A stretch of DNA of 64,000 nucleotides from Chrysoporthe austroafricana (lineage: Eukaryota > Ascomycota > Sordariomycetes > Diaporthales > Cryphonectriaceae): contig JYIP02000006.1 in the NCBI GenBank assembly GCA_001051155.2, positions 1 to 64,000 on the forward strand, in the 5' to 3' direction. Position numbers and translations under genes: made by a program. Below, piece after piece: positions 12,851 to 25,839 of this stretch. The notes beneath the pieces are model-generated. The model worked only from the letters and a program-made list of their open reading frames with translations, was not told the origin of the DNA and searched no databases. Within the stretch, counting starts at the first letter, position 1. Every line of letters starts with the position of its first letter.

Positions 12851-13751
12851 GTATCCAATTTTATAAATTTAGCATATATCGTACTTAAATAAGCCGTATT
12901 ATTCCGGGTTTTCTATTAGAATTTGCGTTTCTTTAAATTAGATTAATATTTCGGGGCATTATTATAATTCTTTTATCGTTATTAATATCGCTCGTAAAAT
13001 CGGTTATCGATATAAACCGTTTTATTAATAAATTCGCTAAGTTTTTCGAATCGGTTTTCTTTATAAAATTCGTCCTTAATTTCTTCCTTAAATCCTATAT
13101 AATAAGCATTTATAAAAGGCTTATCTTTATAATTCAAATAAGCGACAATTTGCTAGAATTTAGCTATATAATCCGTAACTAAGCCGGTTTATTATAATAC
13201 TTCCAATTGCCGTATTGCAATACGTTATTCGTTCGGATTTCCGAAAATTTTCGTAAAGGCTAATTCGAAATTAGCATAGCATTAGAAAATGCGCTTGGTA
13301 TTTTCGGAACGGAATTCCTTGCTATTATCCAAATAATTCCGGAAAGTCGGCTTTTATTACTGAAAGGCTATTCTTTCAAAACGATTTCTTGCGAAGTCGA
13401 TTTTATCGTAAATAGTTCTGAATTGGGTCCCGTAATGCTTGAAATAAGCTTTAAGCTGCATTAAAAAGGCCTGGAAGTCTTTTCGAATGTTTTTATAAGG
13501 CCCGGGCTTATTAAGCTTGAAAGCTTTAGCTTGCTAAAAGGCATTAAGACGAATAATTTCGTTCTTGATTTTTTCAAGCTGCTAGTAAAAGGCTACGTTC
13601 TATTGCTGGAATTATTCGTTAGTAAGGGTAATTAAAGCTTTTTCCTAAAGAGCTTAATTGCTAGAAGAAAATAGAATCTAAGGCGCTATCGTATTCTTGA
13701 TATTGCTTAAAAAGAATATATTAAACCGTTTTTGAATAAGAGTTATCAAAA
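12851..13751 (-). pseudogene. Element C: truncated Ty3/gypsy gag
   Basis: Minus-strand sequence aligns by eye with gag of element A (33.5-34.3 kb) and of element D. The frame is destroyed by TAA/TAG. It stops at 12,850 where the R-family repeat begins, before the zinc knuckle, so protease and pol are missing. Its 5' LTR follows at 13,752-14,181. Confidence 0.8.
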
Positions 13752-14181
13752 TGTTATAAACGCTGCAATAATCCTAAGATAATTATAAAGTCAAAGGGTT
13801 TATGCTCGCAAGAATAATGCTAAATATAGCTTTAAGTATTAGAATAAATTTATTAAGTATCGTAATATTTATAAGCTTTGAGCGGCTATTAATAGTAGGG
13901 TCCGATTAATACTTAAATTGACAATTGAAGAGCTATTATTATCTATTTAGTAAATGTTTAGTCTTTATATATCCAGCTCTTTAATATTCGGTTTGCTGGA
14001 TTTGGAATAGATCCTTAGATCTTGGATCTAGTAGTTCTGGAACAAATTTCCAGATCTTCCCTACTTAATAACCCTATCCTTAGCTTACGTAAGCGGGTAG
14101 GGGAATTCGGGCTGTAAGCAAGGCGCTTAACTGTTTCCTATCTTTCCCTTATATATTTCGTTTCTCTGTTAAGTTATAATA
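13752..14181 (-). repeat. Element C 5' LTR (minus orientation)
   Basis: On the minus strand it runs from TATTATAACTT to GCGTTTATAACA, sharing the family's terminal inverted repeat (TGTTATAA..TTATAACA, first TG mutated to TA). A GATCTGGA/GATCC-rich module lies in U3 near 13,990-14,070, followed by the common ..AAGAGCTGGATATATAA segment (putative TATA box). The outer end abuts sequence of element D, so C inserted into D. Confidence 0.85.
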
Positions 14182-17065
14182 AGCGTATTTTGTTTCGCTT
14201 GCTTTCTATTATTATTTTCAGGGCTTAACTTTTAAGGGTTTCGGGTATTTATCGTTTATTAGCCCAAATTTCCGCTTAAAATCTTTTTATATCTATTATT
14301 TTAAAAGCTATACTTCTTTATAGTTTTATAATCCATATAGCCTTATAATGCTTTATATTGGATTAGCTTTCTATTAATTGCTAATCGCTTGAATTTCTAA
14401 TCCGTCTTTAACTTATGCTTATAAATTCGAAATATTTGTAATTTTTTTCTATATTCTAGCAAGTTTTTCTGCTTTAAAAGTATATTTAAGCCTATTTAAA
14501 TATATATTCTTAATACTATTTTCAGTAATTAAAACTTTCCTTTTTCCATTAATTGCAACTTTTTCAGTAAATATAGCTTATTCTTATAAAATTTAGTTAG
14601 TAATTTAATCGATTCGAAAATTATATTTCTTAAATTAAAGTATTTTTAAAATTAATTCGTATTATGCTATATTTATAATATCGAAAGTGGTTTTTATTAT
14701 AAAGCCTTAAATCGAAATAAATAAGTAATTAGTTTCTATATCGATTATATTAAAATTATATGCAACCGCTTTTTCTTTTATAATATTAAGTTTGTAAAAA
14801 TCCTTTTTTTATATTTAAAGGATTCGTTCCCTATTAATAATTTCTAGCAAGATAAAATTTCCTTATGCGCTACTATTCAAAAGTGCGCTATAATGCTGCT
14901 TGTTAATATATGCGTTTAATATAATATATTTCTCGTTCTTTTTCGTAATTGCGTATAAAGACTTCGTAATCCTAATCGGCTATTATCCCATTATAAGCGA
15001 TCCTTCCCTTTTAAAGTATTTTAAGCTTTTTTCGCTATTTGCTTTGCTAATTTTCGTATTTGGCTCTAGCTATACTGCTTTGCCTTTTCGGCTTTTTGCA
15101 GTCGATATTATTCTTTAGCTTTATCTTATATATAGATAGAGCATATTGTAATATAGCATTATTCTTATATTATTTTTCCTTAAATGCATTTTTACGGACA
15201 ATTATTTAATAGCTCAATATATGCGTTGCTATTTTCAATATACAAAACCTTTCTATATTTTTCTCGGAATTCTATAATGGGTTAAATCAATTGATTTTAT
15301 TCTTTAATTAGAAATTAATTATATTTAATTTTTTCGCTAAAATATATTTAGCAATTATAGTAAATATAATATATTTAAGCAAGTTTATAGTAATAAGGGT
15401 ATAAATAACTAATTTTTCTATTTTCTTAAAATTTATATCCGTTATTTTAAAACGGAATGCTTTGAAAGAATTCTTATAATATAAGCCCGTAAATAAAATA
15501 CTCGATTTTCGTATATTTGAATATCCAATTATCTTGCTTTAATCGTTCTTATTTCGCGTATTAAATAACCGTTTTTTCTATTTCCGTATTGAATTCTTTT
15601 TCGAATATAAGGGTTAATAAATTATCTAGCTGCTTATTTTATAGCATTATTTCTTTATACGTAACCTTTAATATAAGTATTTCCCTTTATTGAATGCCGA
15701 ATTCCTCTTTTATTATTGCGTCCTATTATCGTTCAAAATAGTAATCTAAAGGAAATTTTCTTAAGTTTTTTTCCTTAGCATTTAAAGGGTTGCTTAAATA
15801 ATCGGAATTACTGCTATTTATAACCGTATTGTAAATAGGGCTTTTTCTTCTTATAGCGAATTGCTTTTATCCTTTAAGCTTTTATAAAAATTATTCTGAA
15901 CTTTCTTTTACTAAGAAATGCAATAAGCAATAGTCTTAATAGCAAGCTATCCAACTTATACTGCTATAGCTAAAGTCCGCTACTTATTCCAGTAGAATAT
16001 TATTGCTTAGTTAATTGGATTCTTATTGCTAAGCAATATTAACTTATTTTTCCAGAATTAATTTCCAATTTCGTTTCTTCTTTTCCTAATAGCAATTGCG
16101 TACGATATAGCCTTTCTTGCCGTAATTATAGCAAATAATTCCTTTATGCTGCTCTCGTATAAAAGTATTCAATTTTATAAAACTAATATATATCGTCTTT
16201 AAATAAACTATACTATTCCGAGTTTTCTATTAGAACTTATGCTTTCCTAAATTAAGTTAATATTTCGGAACGCTATTATAATTCCTTTATTATTACTATC
16301 GCCGCTTATAAAGCCGATTATCGATACGGACTGCTTTATTAATAAACTCGCTAAATTTTTCGGGTTAGTTTTCTTTATAGAATTCGTCTTTAATTTCTTC
16401 TTTAAGTTTTGCATAATAAGCATTTATAAGGAATTCGTTTTCGTAATCAAAATAAGCAATAATTTATTTAAACCTAGCCGTATAATTTGTAATTAAGCTA
16501 GTTTATCGGAATGCTTCCAATTGTTATATTATAATATATCTTTTATCCGAGTTTTTAAAAGTTTTAATAAAAGCTAATTCAAAATTGGCATAATGCTAAA
16601 AAATGCGCTTAGTATTCTTAAAACGGAAATCCTTGTTATTGCTTAAATAATTACAGAAAGTTAGCTTTTATTATTGAAAAGCTATTCTTTTAAAGCAGCT
16701 TCTTGCGAAATCAATTTTATTATAAATAGTCCTGAATTGAATGCTATAATATTTGAAATAGGCTTTAAGTTAAGTTAAGAAGGCTTAAAGGTCTTTCCGA
16801 ATGCTTTTATAAAGCTTAAGCTTATTAAGCTTAAAAGCCTTAGCTTGCTAGAAAGCATTAAAACGGAAAATTTCATTCTTGACTTTCTCAAGCTGCTAGT
16901 ATAAAGCTATATTTTATTATTGAAACTATTCGTTAATAAGGACAGTAAGGGCTTTTTCCTGAAAAGCTTAATTATTAGAAAAAGATAAAGTTTGGATTAT
17001 TATCGTATTTCCGGTATTATTTAAAAGGTATATACTAAACCGTTTTTAAATAAGAATTGTAAAAA
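14182..17065 (-). pseudogene. Element D: gag to protease region of a chromovirus
   Basis: Minus strand, reading from 17,065 down: gag (to about 16,170), degraded zinc knuckle (about 16,100-16,150), then the gag-protease-pre-RT stretch that matches 34.4-36.3 kb of element A in reverse complement. It ends exactly at element C's LTR. RT, integrase and 3' LTR of D are not in the window. All frames are closed by TAA/TAG. Confidence 0.8.
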
Positions 17066-17512
17066 TATTATAAACGCTGCAATAATTCTAAGATAAACTG
17101 TAAAATTAAAGGATTTATACTAGTAAAAATAATATTAAATATAGCTTTAAATACCGGAAACTTATTCAAATAAATATTTACAATATTTATAAGCTAATAT
17201 AGCTATTACTTAAAGGTATAATAAGGTTTAAGTAATATTTAGATTTACGATTAAAAAGCTATAATAACCTATTTAATAAATATTTTATCCTTATATATCC
17301 GGCTTTTCAGTTTTAAACTAATAAAATCGTTATCGATATCGTTAGTTTATATAAAACTATTGAAACCGATAGCGATTTTATCGGTCTAACCTTTAACTTT
17401 AAATTACGTAATCCTTATAAGTATTCTTTAATAGAATTATTGCATATTCTAATTCGTTAGCCTTTCCGCTTTTTAATGCATTAGCAAGCTATTTCTATAT
17501 TGAATTATAATA
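17066..17512 (-). repeat. Element D 5' LTR (minus orientation)
   Basis: A 447-bp LTR with the family ends (TATTATAA..TTATAATA after RIP). Its U3 holds several CCGATA/TATCGG words in dyad arrangement (about 17,330-17,385). The outer end at 17,512 abuts the RT start of element E on the plus strand, so D lies inside E. Confidence 0.85.
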
Positions 17513-20055
17513 AAATGCAAGATCGATTAATAAGAGCAAACTAATTTATTACGTTCGATTTTAAAGAAAGATATTATTATATCCGAATTAAAAAAGATAA
17601 TATTTGGAAAATAGCATTTAAAACTCGTTACGAATATTTTAAATATATAATTTTACTTTTTGGATTAATTAATCTACTTGCATTTTTCCAAGAAATAATT
17701 AATAATATTTTCCGCAAATACTTAAATATTATTATTATTATCTATTTTAATAATATCCTTATTTATTCAAAAAACTTTGAATTATATAAATAATATATAT
17801 AGAAAGTATTTTAAATTTTGCAAAATAATAAATTTTTAATTGAATTAAGCAAATATTATTTCTATTAGCAAAAAATTAATTATTTTGGTTATATAATAAA
17901 ATTAAGCAAGATTAGCATATAGAAAAATAAAATTGAAGTAATAAAAGAATAGCTTATATTAGAAAAAATTAAAGAAATTAAAGCATTTTTCGGCTATATT
18001 AATTTTTACCGATAATTTATTCGAAATTATAGCAAAATCGCATGCCCTTTTACAAATCTTACGAAAAAAGATCGGAAATTCGAATAAATATAAGAAATGC
18101 AAAAAATATTTAATAAAATTAAAAAACGAATTATATTAGAACTTATATTTTGCAAAGCAAATTTAAATAAGCTATTTGAAATTGTAACCGATATATCGGA
18201 TTACGTATTCGGAAGATAATTTAGTTAATAAAAGAATTAAAGATATTTCAGAATTATAAGCAACTTTTCAAAAAAATTAAATAGCTTAGAACTCAATTAT
18301 AGCATTCCAAATAAAGAATTAATAGCAATTGTAAAAGCATTTAAAGAATAGCAGCATTATTTAATCGGAATTAAATACTAAATTATAATGCATTCCGATT
18401 ATAAGAATCTAATAATATTTATAACGATAAAAATCCTGAATAGATAATAAATTAAATAAGCGGAATTCTTTTTACAATTTAATTTGAAAATTATTTATTG
18501 CAAAAAATTCGAAAATAGCAAAGCAAATGCATTTAGCAAATAATCGGATTATTAAAATATAAAACTCAAAGAATTCCAGAATATTTTCCGATAAAATAAA
18601 AATAGCAATTTTGTAAATAAAATTAGGGAATTTAATATAATTATTAGAATTTCTAATAATAAAAAGAAATTAGAAAATATAATAATGGAAAAATAGGACG
18701 AATATATTAAATATATATATAATGCATTTATATACGGCTATTAAGGAATTAGAGCTATATATAAAAGAATTAAAAGATATTAAAATTTTCCAGGATTAAG
18801 AAAAAAATTGAAATAATTTTACGAAAATACAATAGCTATAAGAAAAACAAAATTAAATATTACAAGCCTTATAAATTGCTTTAATTATTTCCCGTTCCGA
18901 AAGCAATTTGGCAATCTATTAGCTAGGATTTTATTATTAAGCTACCCTTCTTACGAAAACCTTTAATTAGAATATAATATAATAGCATTTTAATAATAAT
19001 TTGTAAATTAAATAAATATGCTTACTTACTTTTTTATAAGGAAAGCAGTATAGCGGAAGATCTTATATATATATTTTTTAGAAAAGTTATAACCAATTAT
19101 AGCATGCTTAAAGAAATTATTTTCGATAGAAATAGAAAGTTCGTATTAAACTTTTAGACTTTACTTATAAAATTACTCGGAATATAACAGAAAATATTTA
19201 TAGCATTCCACTTATAAACAGATAAATAAACGGAACAAACGAATCAAATTATTAAGCAATATTTACAATATTATATAAATTACAAATAGAATAATTAAAT
19301 TAATTTGCTATTATTAATACAGTTTGCATATAATAGCGCAAATATAAGTACGATAAAGAAATTACCGTTTTATGCATTCTATAGCTATAACCCGATAGCT
19401 TATTATAACGAATTATTAGGAATAAATGCAAAAGCAATAGAAAAACGAATCTGGAAAATCAAGAAAATCTAAAAAAAATTTCAAGAAGAATTGAAATTTA
19501 TATAAGAAAGAATAATAAGATATATTAATACTAAAAGGATTGAAAGACCAATTCTATAAGAAAAGGATAAAGTTTATTTTATTTAACGAAAAGAGCATAT
19601 CAAAATAATAAAACCCTTTTATTTGCTAAATTATAAGAAACTTGGCTTATTTAAAATTCTAAAAAGAATTTCAAATATTAATTTCGAACTTATATTGCTC
19701 TATAGAATAAGAATCCACCCAGTATTTCATATCTCGCTTTTCGAACTAATACTAAAAGCAGTTAAAACAGACAAATCGATATAAATCGAAATTAATAAAT
19801 CGGAATACGAAATTGAACGAATCCTTAAATATCGAAACCCGATCAAATATAGAAAATACTTAATTAAATGGAAAAGATATTATTCGAACGAAAATAGCTA
19901 AAAACTAATTAGCAACTTAAATAATATACGATAAGCATTCAAAAAATACTGAAAAAGGTAATTAATCAATTAATTAGAAAAATAATTAAAAAGACCCGGA
20001 ATAGCTTTATAACTAATAATCAAATCAATACTAGATTAGTTAATATTAAAACCAA
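17513..20055 (+). pseudogene. Element E: RT-RNase H-integrase-chromodomain remnant
   Basis: Plus strand. The RT begins MQDRLIRAN, as in element A, and its catalytic YxDD box reads YFNN near 17,750, so both catalytic Asp codons are GAT to AAT mutated. RNase H (about 18.1-18.5 kb), integrase (about 18.7-19.6 kb) and a C-terminal chromodomain (about 19.8-19.96 kb) follow in normal order. Stops replace Gln/Trp codons. The 5' half was displaced by element D. The 3' LTR is at 20,656. Confidence 0.85.
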
Positions 20056-20570
20056 ATTATTATAGAATAGCATTTAGATTAAAATTCTTAAGAAAAGGAT
20101 TTTTAGGAATTAAAGCTTTCAAAGCACGATATTCAGTTTTGGCCTTGCAATATTCTTCCTTAGCCTTTTCCGCTTCTAACCGCTCTAACTTTTCGATATT
20201 ATTAATATCCCGACAAATAGCCCGCATTATTTTTTTATACTATATACGCTTCTATTAATGCAAGCGGAATACTTTTTCTTTTGCAGCTTTTAATTCCTCT
20301 TCCAGCTTTTAATATTAATAAGCTATTTGCGGAACTTATTTGGGGTAATTCTTAAGATATTATATTGAGAACGGTTAAGCCGTATATATTCCGAATAACG
20401 AGAGAAGTTATTTTCCGAAACTTAATAATTAAGAATATTATAATTTTCGCAAAACGAATAAGAAAGTATTTGCATAATATATTGCAAAACCGTTTCCAAA
20501 AGAGAATTGCGAGTTTAAGTTTTAATCGAACGAGCAAAACGAATTTTTTGCATTTTGCCCGATATTCCGA
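20056..20570 (-). pseudogene. Element E antisense small ORF (coiled-coil family)
   Basis: Lies between the chromodomain and the 3' LTR, opposite to gag-pol. It aligns with the antisense ORF of elements A, G and B: an N-terminal Cys-motif part and a Glu/Lys-rich coiled-coil part ending near a PESPF-like motif. It is heavily broken by stops. Confidence 0.65.
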
Positions 20571-20655
20571 TTAGGAAAGAAAGATTATAAGATAGTTATA
20601 AATAAGGATGCTTATAAGAAATTATTAAAAACGATAATTAATAGGAAAAGGATAA

Positions 20656-21095
20656 TATTATAATTTAACGAAAGATTAAAGTTGCAAAAGCAAAGATTAG
20701 CAGCTAAGCGCTTTATTTTTATCCTTATTCAAAAGAATTCCTATAAGCATTAACTTAAGGTTAAGGTTAAATAAAATAAGAATTATTAAATTATTAAATA
20801 ATCCAGTAAGCCAGGATTGCCGGATTATTTAATAAGCTAGTAATCTAGAATTGAAAAGCTGAATATATAAGGATAAGATATTTATTAAGTAAATTATTAT
20901 AACTTTTCAGTTATAAATTTAAGTATTATTTAAACCTTATTATACTTTTAAGCAATAGCTATATTGGCTTATAAATATTATAAATATTTATTTAAATAAG
21001 TTTCCGGTATATAAGGCTATATTTAATATTATTCTTGCTAGTATAAACCCTTTAACTTTACAGTTTATTCTAAGATTATTGCAGCGTTTATAATA
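20656..21095 (+). repeat. Element E 3' LTR
   Basis: A 440-bp LTR starting TATTATAATT after a purine-rich tract (AGGAAAAGGA) and ending GCGTTTATAATA. It is followed directly by integrase sequence of element G, so E inserted into G. The putative TATA box lies in CTGAATATATAAGG. Confidence 0.88.
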
Positions 21096-22044
21096 AGCAT
21101 GCTTAAAGAAGTTATTTCTAATAGAAATAGAAAGTTTATATTAAATTTCTAAACTTTACTTATAAAGTTATTTGGAATATAGCAAAAAATATTTATAGCA
21201 TTCTATTCGCAAACAGATAAACAAATAGAACGAACGAATTAGATTATTAAATAATACTTATAGCATTATATAAATTTCGAATAAAACAACTGGATTAACT
21301 TGCTATTATTAATATAATTTGCATATAATAATATAAATACAAATATAATAAAGAAATTACTGTTTTATACGCTTTATAGCTATAACCCAATAGCTTATTA
21401 TAACGAATTATTAGGAATAAATGCAAAAGCAGCAGAAAAACGAATTCAAAGAATTAAGAGAATTCAAAAAGAATTTCAGGAAGAACTGAAATTTGTACAA
21501 GAAAAAATAACGAAATATGCTAATTCCAAAAGGATTAAAAGACCAATCTTATAAAAAAGGGATAAAATCTATTTCGTTCGATAAAAAGAATATATCAAAA
21601 CGATAAAACTTTTTTACTCGCTAAATTATAAGAAATTAAGCCTATTTAAAATTCTAAAAAAAATCTCAGATATTAACTTTAAACTAGCATTACCCTATAA
21701 AATAAGAATCTATTCGGTATTCTATATTTCATTCTTTAAACTAATATTCAAAATAATTAAAACGGACGAATTAATACAAATCGAAACTAATAAGCTAAAA
21801 TACGAAATCGAACGAATCTTTAAATATAGAAACCCAACTAAATATAAAAAATACTTAATTAAATAGAAAGGATATTACTTAAACGAAAATAGCTAAAAAT
21901 TAATCAATAACTTAAGCAATGCGCAATAAACTCTTAAAATATACTGGAAAAAGCAAATAACCAGTTAGCTAGAAATAAAACTAGAAAAACCCGAAATAGC
22001 TTTATAACTAATAGTCAAATTAATATTAGATTAGTCGATATTAG
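21096..22044 (+). pseudogene. Element G: integrase end and chromodomain
   Basis: The 3' part of an integrase matches 38.3-39.2 kb of element A. The chromodomain at about 21,800-21,960 has its family Trp codon in LIKWKGY changed to TAG. The 5' remainder of G is not in the window because elements E, D and C occupy the left side. Confidence 0.82.
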
Positions 22045-22560
22045 GATTAAACTGGTGCAAAATAGCATTTAGATTAAAATTTTTAAGAAAAAGATTTTTA
22101 GGAACTAAAGCTTCCAAAGCATAATATTCAGTTTCGGCCTTATAACATTCCTCTTCAGCCTTTTCCGCCTCTAATCGCTCTAACTTTTCAATATTATCGA
22201 TATCCTAACAAATAGCCCGTATTATCTTTTCATATTATATGCGCTTCTATCGATACAAGCGGAATACTTTCTCTTTTGCGGCTTCCAGTTCTTCTTCCAA
22301 TTTCTAATACTAATAAGCTATCTTGCGAAACTTATTTAAAGTAACCCTTAAAATATTATATTAAGAACGGTTAAGCCGTATATATTTCGAATAATAAGAG
22401 AAGTTATTTTCCGAAATTTAATAGTTAAGAATATTATAACCCTTGCAAAATAAATAAGAAAATATTTATATAGCATATTGCAAAACTGCTTCCAAAAGAG
22501 AATCGTAATGCTAAGTTTTAATCGAATAAGCAAAACGAATTTTTTGCATTTTGCCCGATA
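22045..22560 (-). pseudogene. Element G antisense small ORF
   Basis: Same position and family as the antisense ORFs of E, A and B, in the minus direction. The longest open piece is 61 codons (22,348-22,533). It is degraded by stops. Confidence 0.6.
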
Positions 22561-22651
22561 TTCCGATTAGAAAAGAAAGATTATAAAACGGTTATAAATA
22601 AAAATACTTATAAGAAATTATCAAAAATAATAATTAATAGGAAAAGGATAA

Positions 22652-23086
22652 TATTATAACTTAATAAAAGATTAGAATTGCAGAAATAAAGATTAGCAGC
22701 CAAACGCTTTATTTTTATTTAAAAAAAACCTTTATAAGCATTAATCCGGAATTAAAGTTAAATAAAATAAGGATTATTAAATTATTAAGTAATTCAGTAA
22801 GCCAGGATTGCCGGATTATTTAATAAGCCAATAATCCAGAACTGAAAAGCTAGATATATAAAAATAAGATATTTATTAAGCAAACTATTATAGCTTTTCA
22901 GTTGTAAATCTAAATATTATTTAGACCCTATTATACTTTCAAGTAATAGCTATATTAGCTTATAAATATTTCGAATATTTACTTAAACAAGTTTCCGGTA
23001 TTCAAAGCTATATTTAGCATTATCTTTGCTAGTATAAACCCTTTAACTTTGCAGTTTATTTTAGAATTACTGCAGCGTTTATAATA
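22652..23086 (+). repeat. Element G 3' LTR
   Basis: A 435-bp LTR starting TATTATAACTT behind a purine tract (GGAAAAGGA) and ending GCGTTTATAATA. It directly interrupts the NLR relic that starts at 23,087 on its right, so G is the oldest insertion in this nest. Confidence 0.88.
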
Positions 23087-24420
23087 TATTTATATAATGA
23101 GAATAGGAAACAGTCGAATTATATCGTTACGATTTAGCTTTTTTCTTTTAAAAAAGTAACCGGCAGCTAATCGCTTTTTGCAAGCGAACGAATCGGTAAT
23201 AAAGCATGCGATAGTAGATTTGCTAGTCCTTGCAAAGCCGATAAGCTATAAGAGAAATTTAGCAGAATTTTTATTTGCTTATTTGTTTATCGTTTCCTGA
23301 ATACGAAATCGAATGCTATTTTTACATTTCGGGCTATTTTGAATATCGGCATTATCGAAATGCGCTTTATTTATAATAGAAAAATTTATAAGCCGATTAT
23401 TAAATATTTAGCTATTAAGATATTATTAGTTTATTTCGATAAATTTAGAAAGTATTTAAGTATATTTTATATATTTTTGCTTTGCGATATTCTCTTTTGC
23501 AATATGTAAAGATTGCATTATAATTAATAGCAGTAATTGCATATTATAATAATATTATTAAGCTTTCTTGCTAATATTTTCCAAATTATATTAAAGAATT
23601 ACAGTATTTATAATATTTAGTTTTCTTTATACGATTTGTTCTAAATTTTTAATCTTAAAGATTATTCTTTCTTAACTATTATAGCGGAATATATCCTAAC
23701 CCAATTAAGCAAGTTGCGTTTTATAAAAACGCAAAACCGTTTTAATTTGGAATTCGAAAATATATTAATAAAGATTAATAATATAGCTATCGAATTCCTC
23801 TTTAAAGCTTAAGCTGCATACGTTCCTTAGCTATAAAATACGTTCGAGCTCAATATAATAATGGATATAAGAAATAATATAAGACAAATCGTTATAATTA
23901 GCTTTTTCTATTGCATTCGGGTTTGTTAATACCGATAGAAAAATGCAAATACTAGCTTAAGCAAGAAATGCTTCGGGGTATGCTTTAATAGCCTTATCGA
24001 TAAAGCTTTTTATAGCTCGAATAATTCGAGCGGTTTTTGCAACTTAATCTTTCAGAACGAATTCGCAGTCGAAAATTATATATTTAGTCTTTCTTTTATC
24101 GGTTTTTCTAAAGCTTTAGTCGATAATCTTATTAAATTGGTTTTAGCGTATATCGGGGTTATTATTAATACAATTCGCAATATTATTTAAGCATTCGTTA
24201 TTGAATATTGATAAGGCTTTTAAGCATTTTCTCTAGCATTCAAACTTATTAACTTTCAGATCGCTATTACGATTTCCTAAATAAAAAACTATGCTAGCTT
24301 TTGAAAGGGAAATAGCGATATTCAATAAACCCTATCGGTCGAAAGGAATGGCAAACGGGCTAAAGGAAAGATAAGCGGTATTTCCAAACTCTTAAAGAGC
24401 TAAAGGGCTTTTTATATAAA
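23087..24420 (-). pseudogene. RIP-inactivated NLR gene (NWD N-terminal domain plus NACHT start)
   Basis: Minus-strand reading from about 24,400 down gives the NWD-type N-terminal domain of fungal NACHT NTPases. Recognisable pieces are ..EFVLKD..AKTARIIRAIKSFI followed by ..LSVLTNPNAIEKANYNDLSYI near 23,900-24,100. A linker and a NACHT Walker-A segment follow near 23,205-23,245, where the expected G-x-x-GTGKST reads GFARTSKSTIA; the Gly to Arg and Gly to Ser changes are G-to-A transitions. The following segment reads GYFFKR, like the FFFKR of this family. The gene is cut at 23,087 by element G, so the rest of NACHT and the C-terminal repeats are missing. Fungal NLRs act in non-self recognition and are frequent Starship cargo. 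Gln-to-stop changes make it dead. Confidence 0.75.
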
Positions 24421-25839
24421 AGCGGCTTTTTTCTTTTCTAAATAATTAAGTTTGTTAAGCTTTAATATATATTCGTTCGTAGCTTTTAAAGCTCTTTTAT
24501 AAAAAACCTTTTCGAAATAATATTTAATTCGTTTATTTGCTTGCTTATATATTATATATTTTTTTAGCTTATTAATTTAAAGGTTTTTTCTTTTATTAAT
24601 AGCGATTATTGCAGAAAAATTAGTTTTCTTAATAAATAAGGAAATTCAATTCAAAGCTATTTATAAATTGCATTTAACTTTATAGTAATAGCTGTATAAT
24701 AAAATTGAATAAAACTTTATTTTATATAGCAAGTATTATTAATTAATTCCTGCTTTTATTTTAAGTTACGTAATTAAATTAGAAATAAATTAAGCAGCTT
24801 CTTTTATATTTACTTTTTTTTATTTATAGCTCCGGACTTATATTTTTTCAACCTTATTCCTCTTTTTATATATATTTGCTATTTATATATATTTATTCTA
24901 TTTCCGATAATAGCGTTTATAATTAGCTTTGCTGCAAATGCATTTGGAAATAGCTTTTTGCAATACTTAAAAATAAGTTTTGCTTATTAAATAGCTTTAT
25001 ATTCTTCTAGCTTTAAATGCTAAAAACGCTATTTCCGTCTTTTGCTTTTCAATTATTTATTACTTTAACAGAAATATATAACGAATTCAATAAGCTTAAA
25101 AAAGCGTTTGCATACTTTTATAATTCGATTAAATATACCGATTATATATATTAATTATTATTTTGAATTACTTAAATCTTTCGATAATATAGGATTAATT
25201 TTATTATTTACAATTAAGTATTTGTTTAAATAATGAAATATTTAAGCTTATAACAGATTAAGTTATTAAAATTGTCAAAAATCGCTAATATAAGTTAAAT
25301 AAATTCAGAATATTATTGCTGCTAAATTAAATAATTTATTATAAAAATCAAAAACGGATTAATTATATATAATAATCCTTTTATATAAATTATTATGCTA
25401 TTTAATAATTAAAACTAGCCTTTTAAAATATTATATTAAAATATATTATTATTAAACAAATTGAAATATAAACGTTTATTCAAATATATTTTAAAGAATA
25501 TATATGCTTTAATTAACATTTAAATTATATAAAATTCTGCAATTATTAAAATTTATCAATTAAATTATTTTCAAATTAATTCGGCTTAAAGCTTATACAA
25601 AGCTTTTATTATAATTTAAAGAATTATTATTTCTTATTTTAAATTCTTCTTTATTTGTAAATTGAAAGTTTTTATTTATTAAATATATAAATTTCGAAAG
25701 CATTTATTAAGCAGGACTTCTTTATACAGTTTAAAATAATCTTGTTAATCCTGCTTTATTGGATAAAGATATTTTCTATTTCTTTGCAAATTATATAATT
25801 CTGGTTTGTATATAAATATTAATTAATTGAATTTTTAAT
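24421..25839. other. AT-rich interval between NLR and DUF3435 relics
   Basis: No family recognised. Some minus-strand stretches read as Lys/Asn-rich peptide, but nothing can be assigned. Confidence 0.4.
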
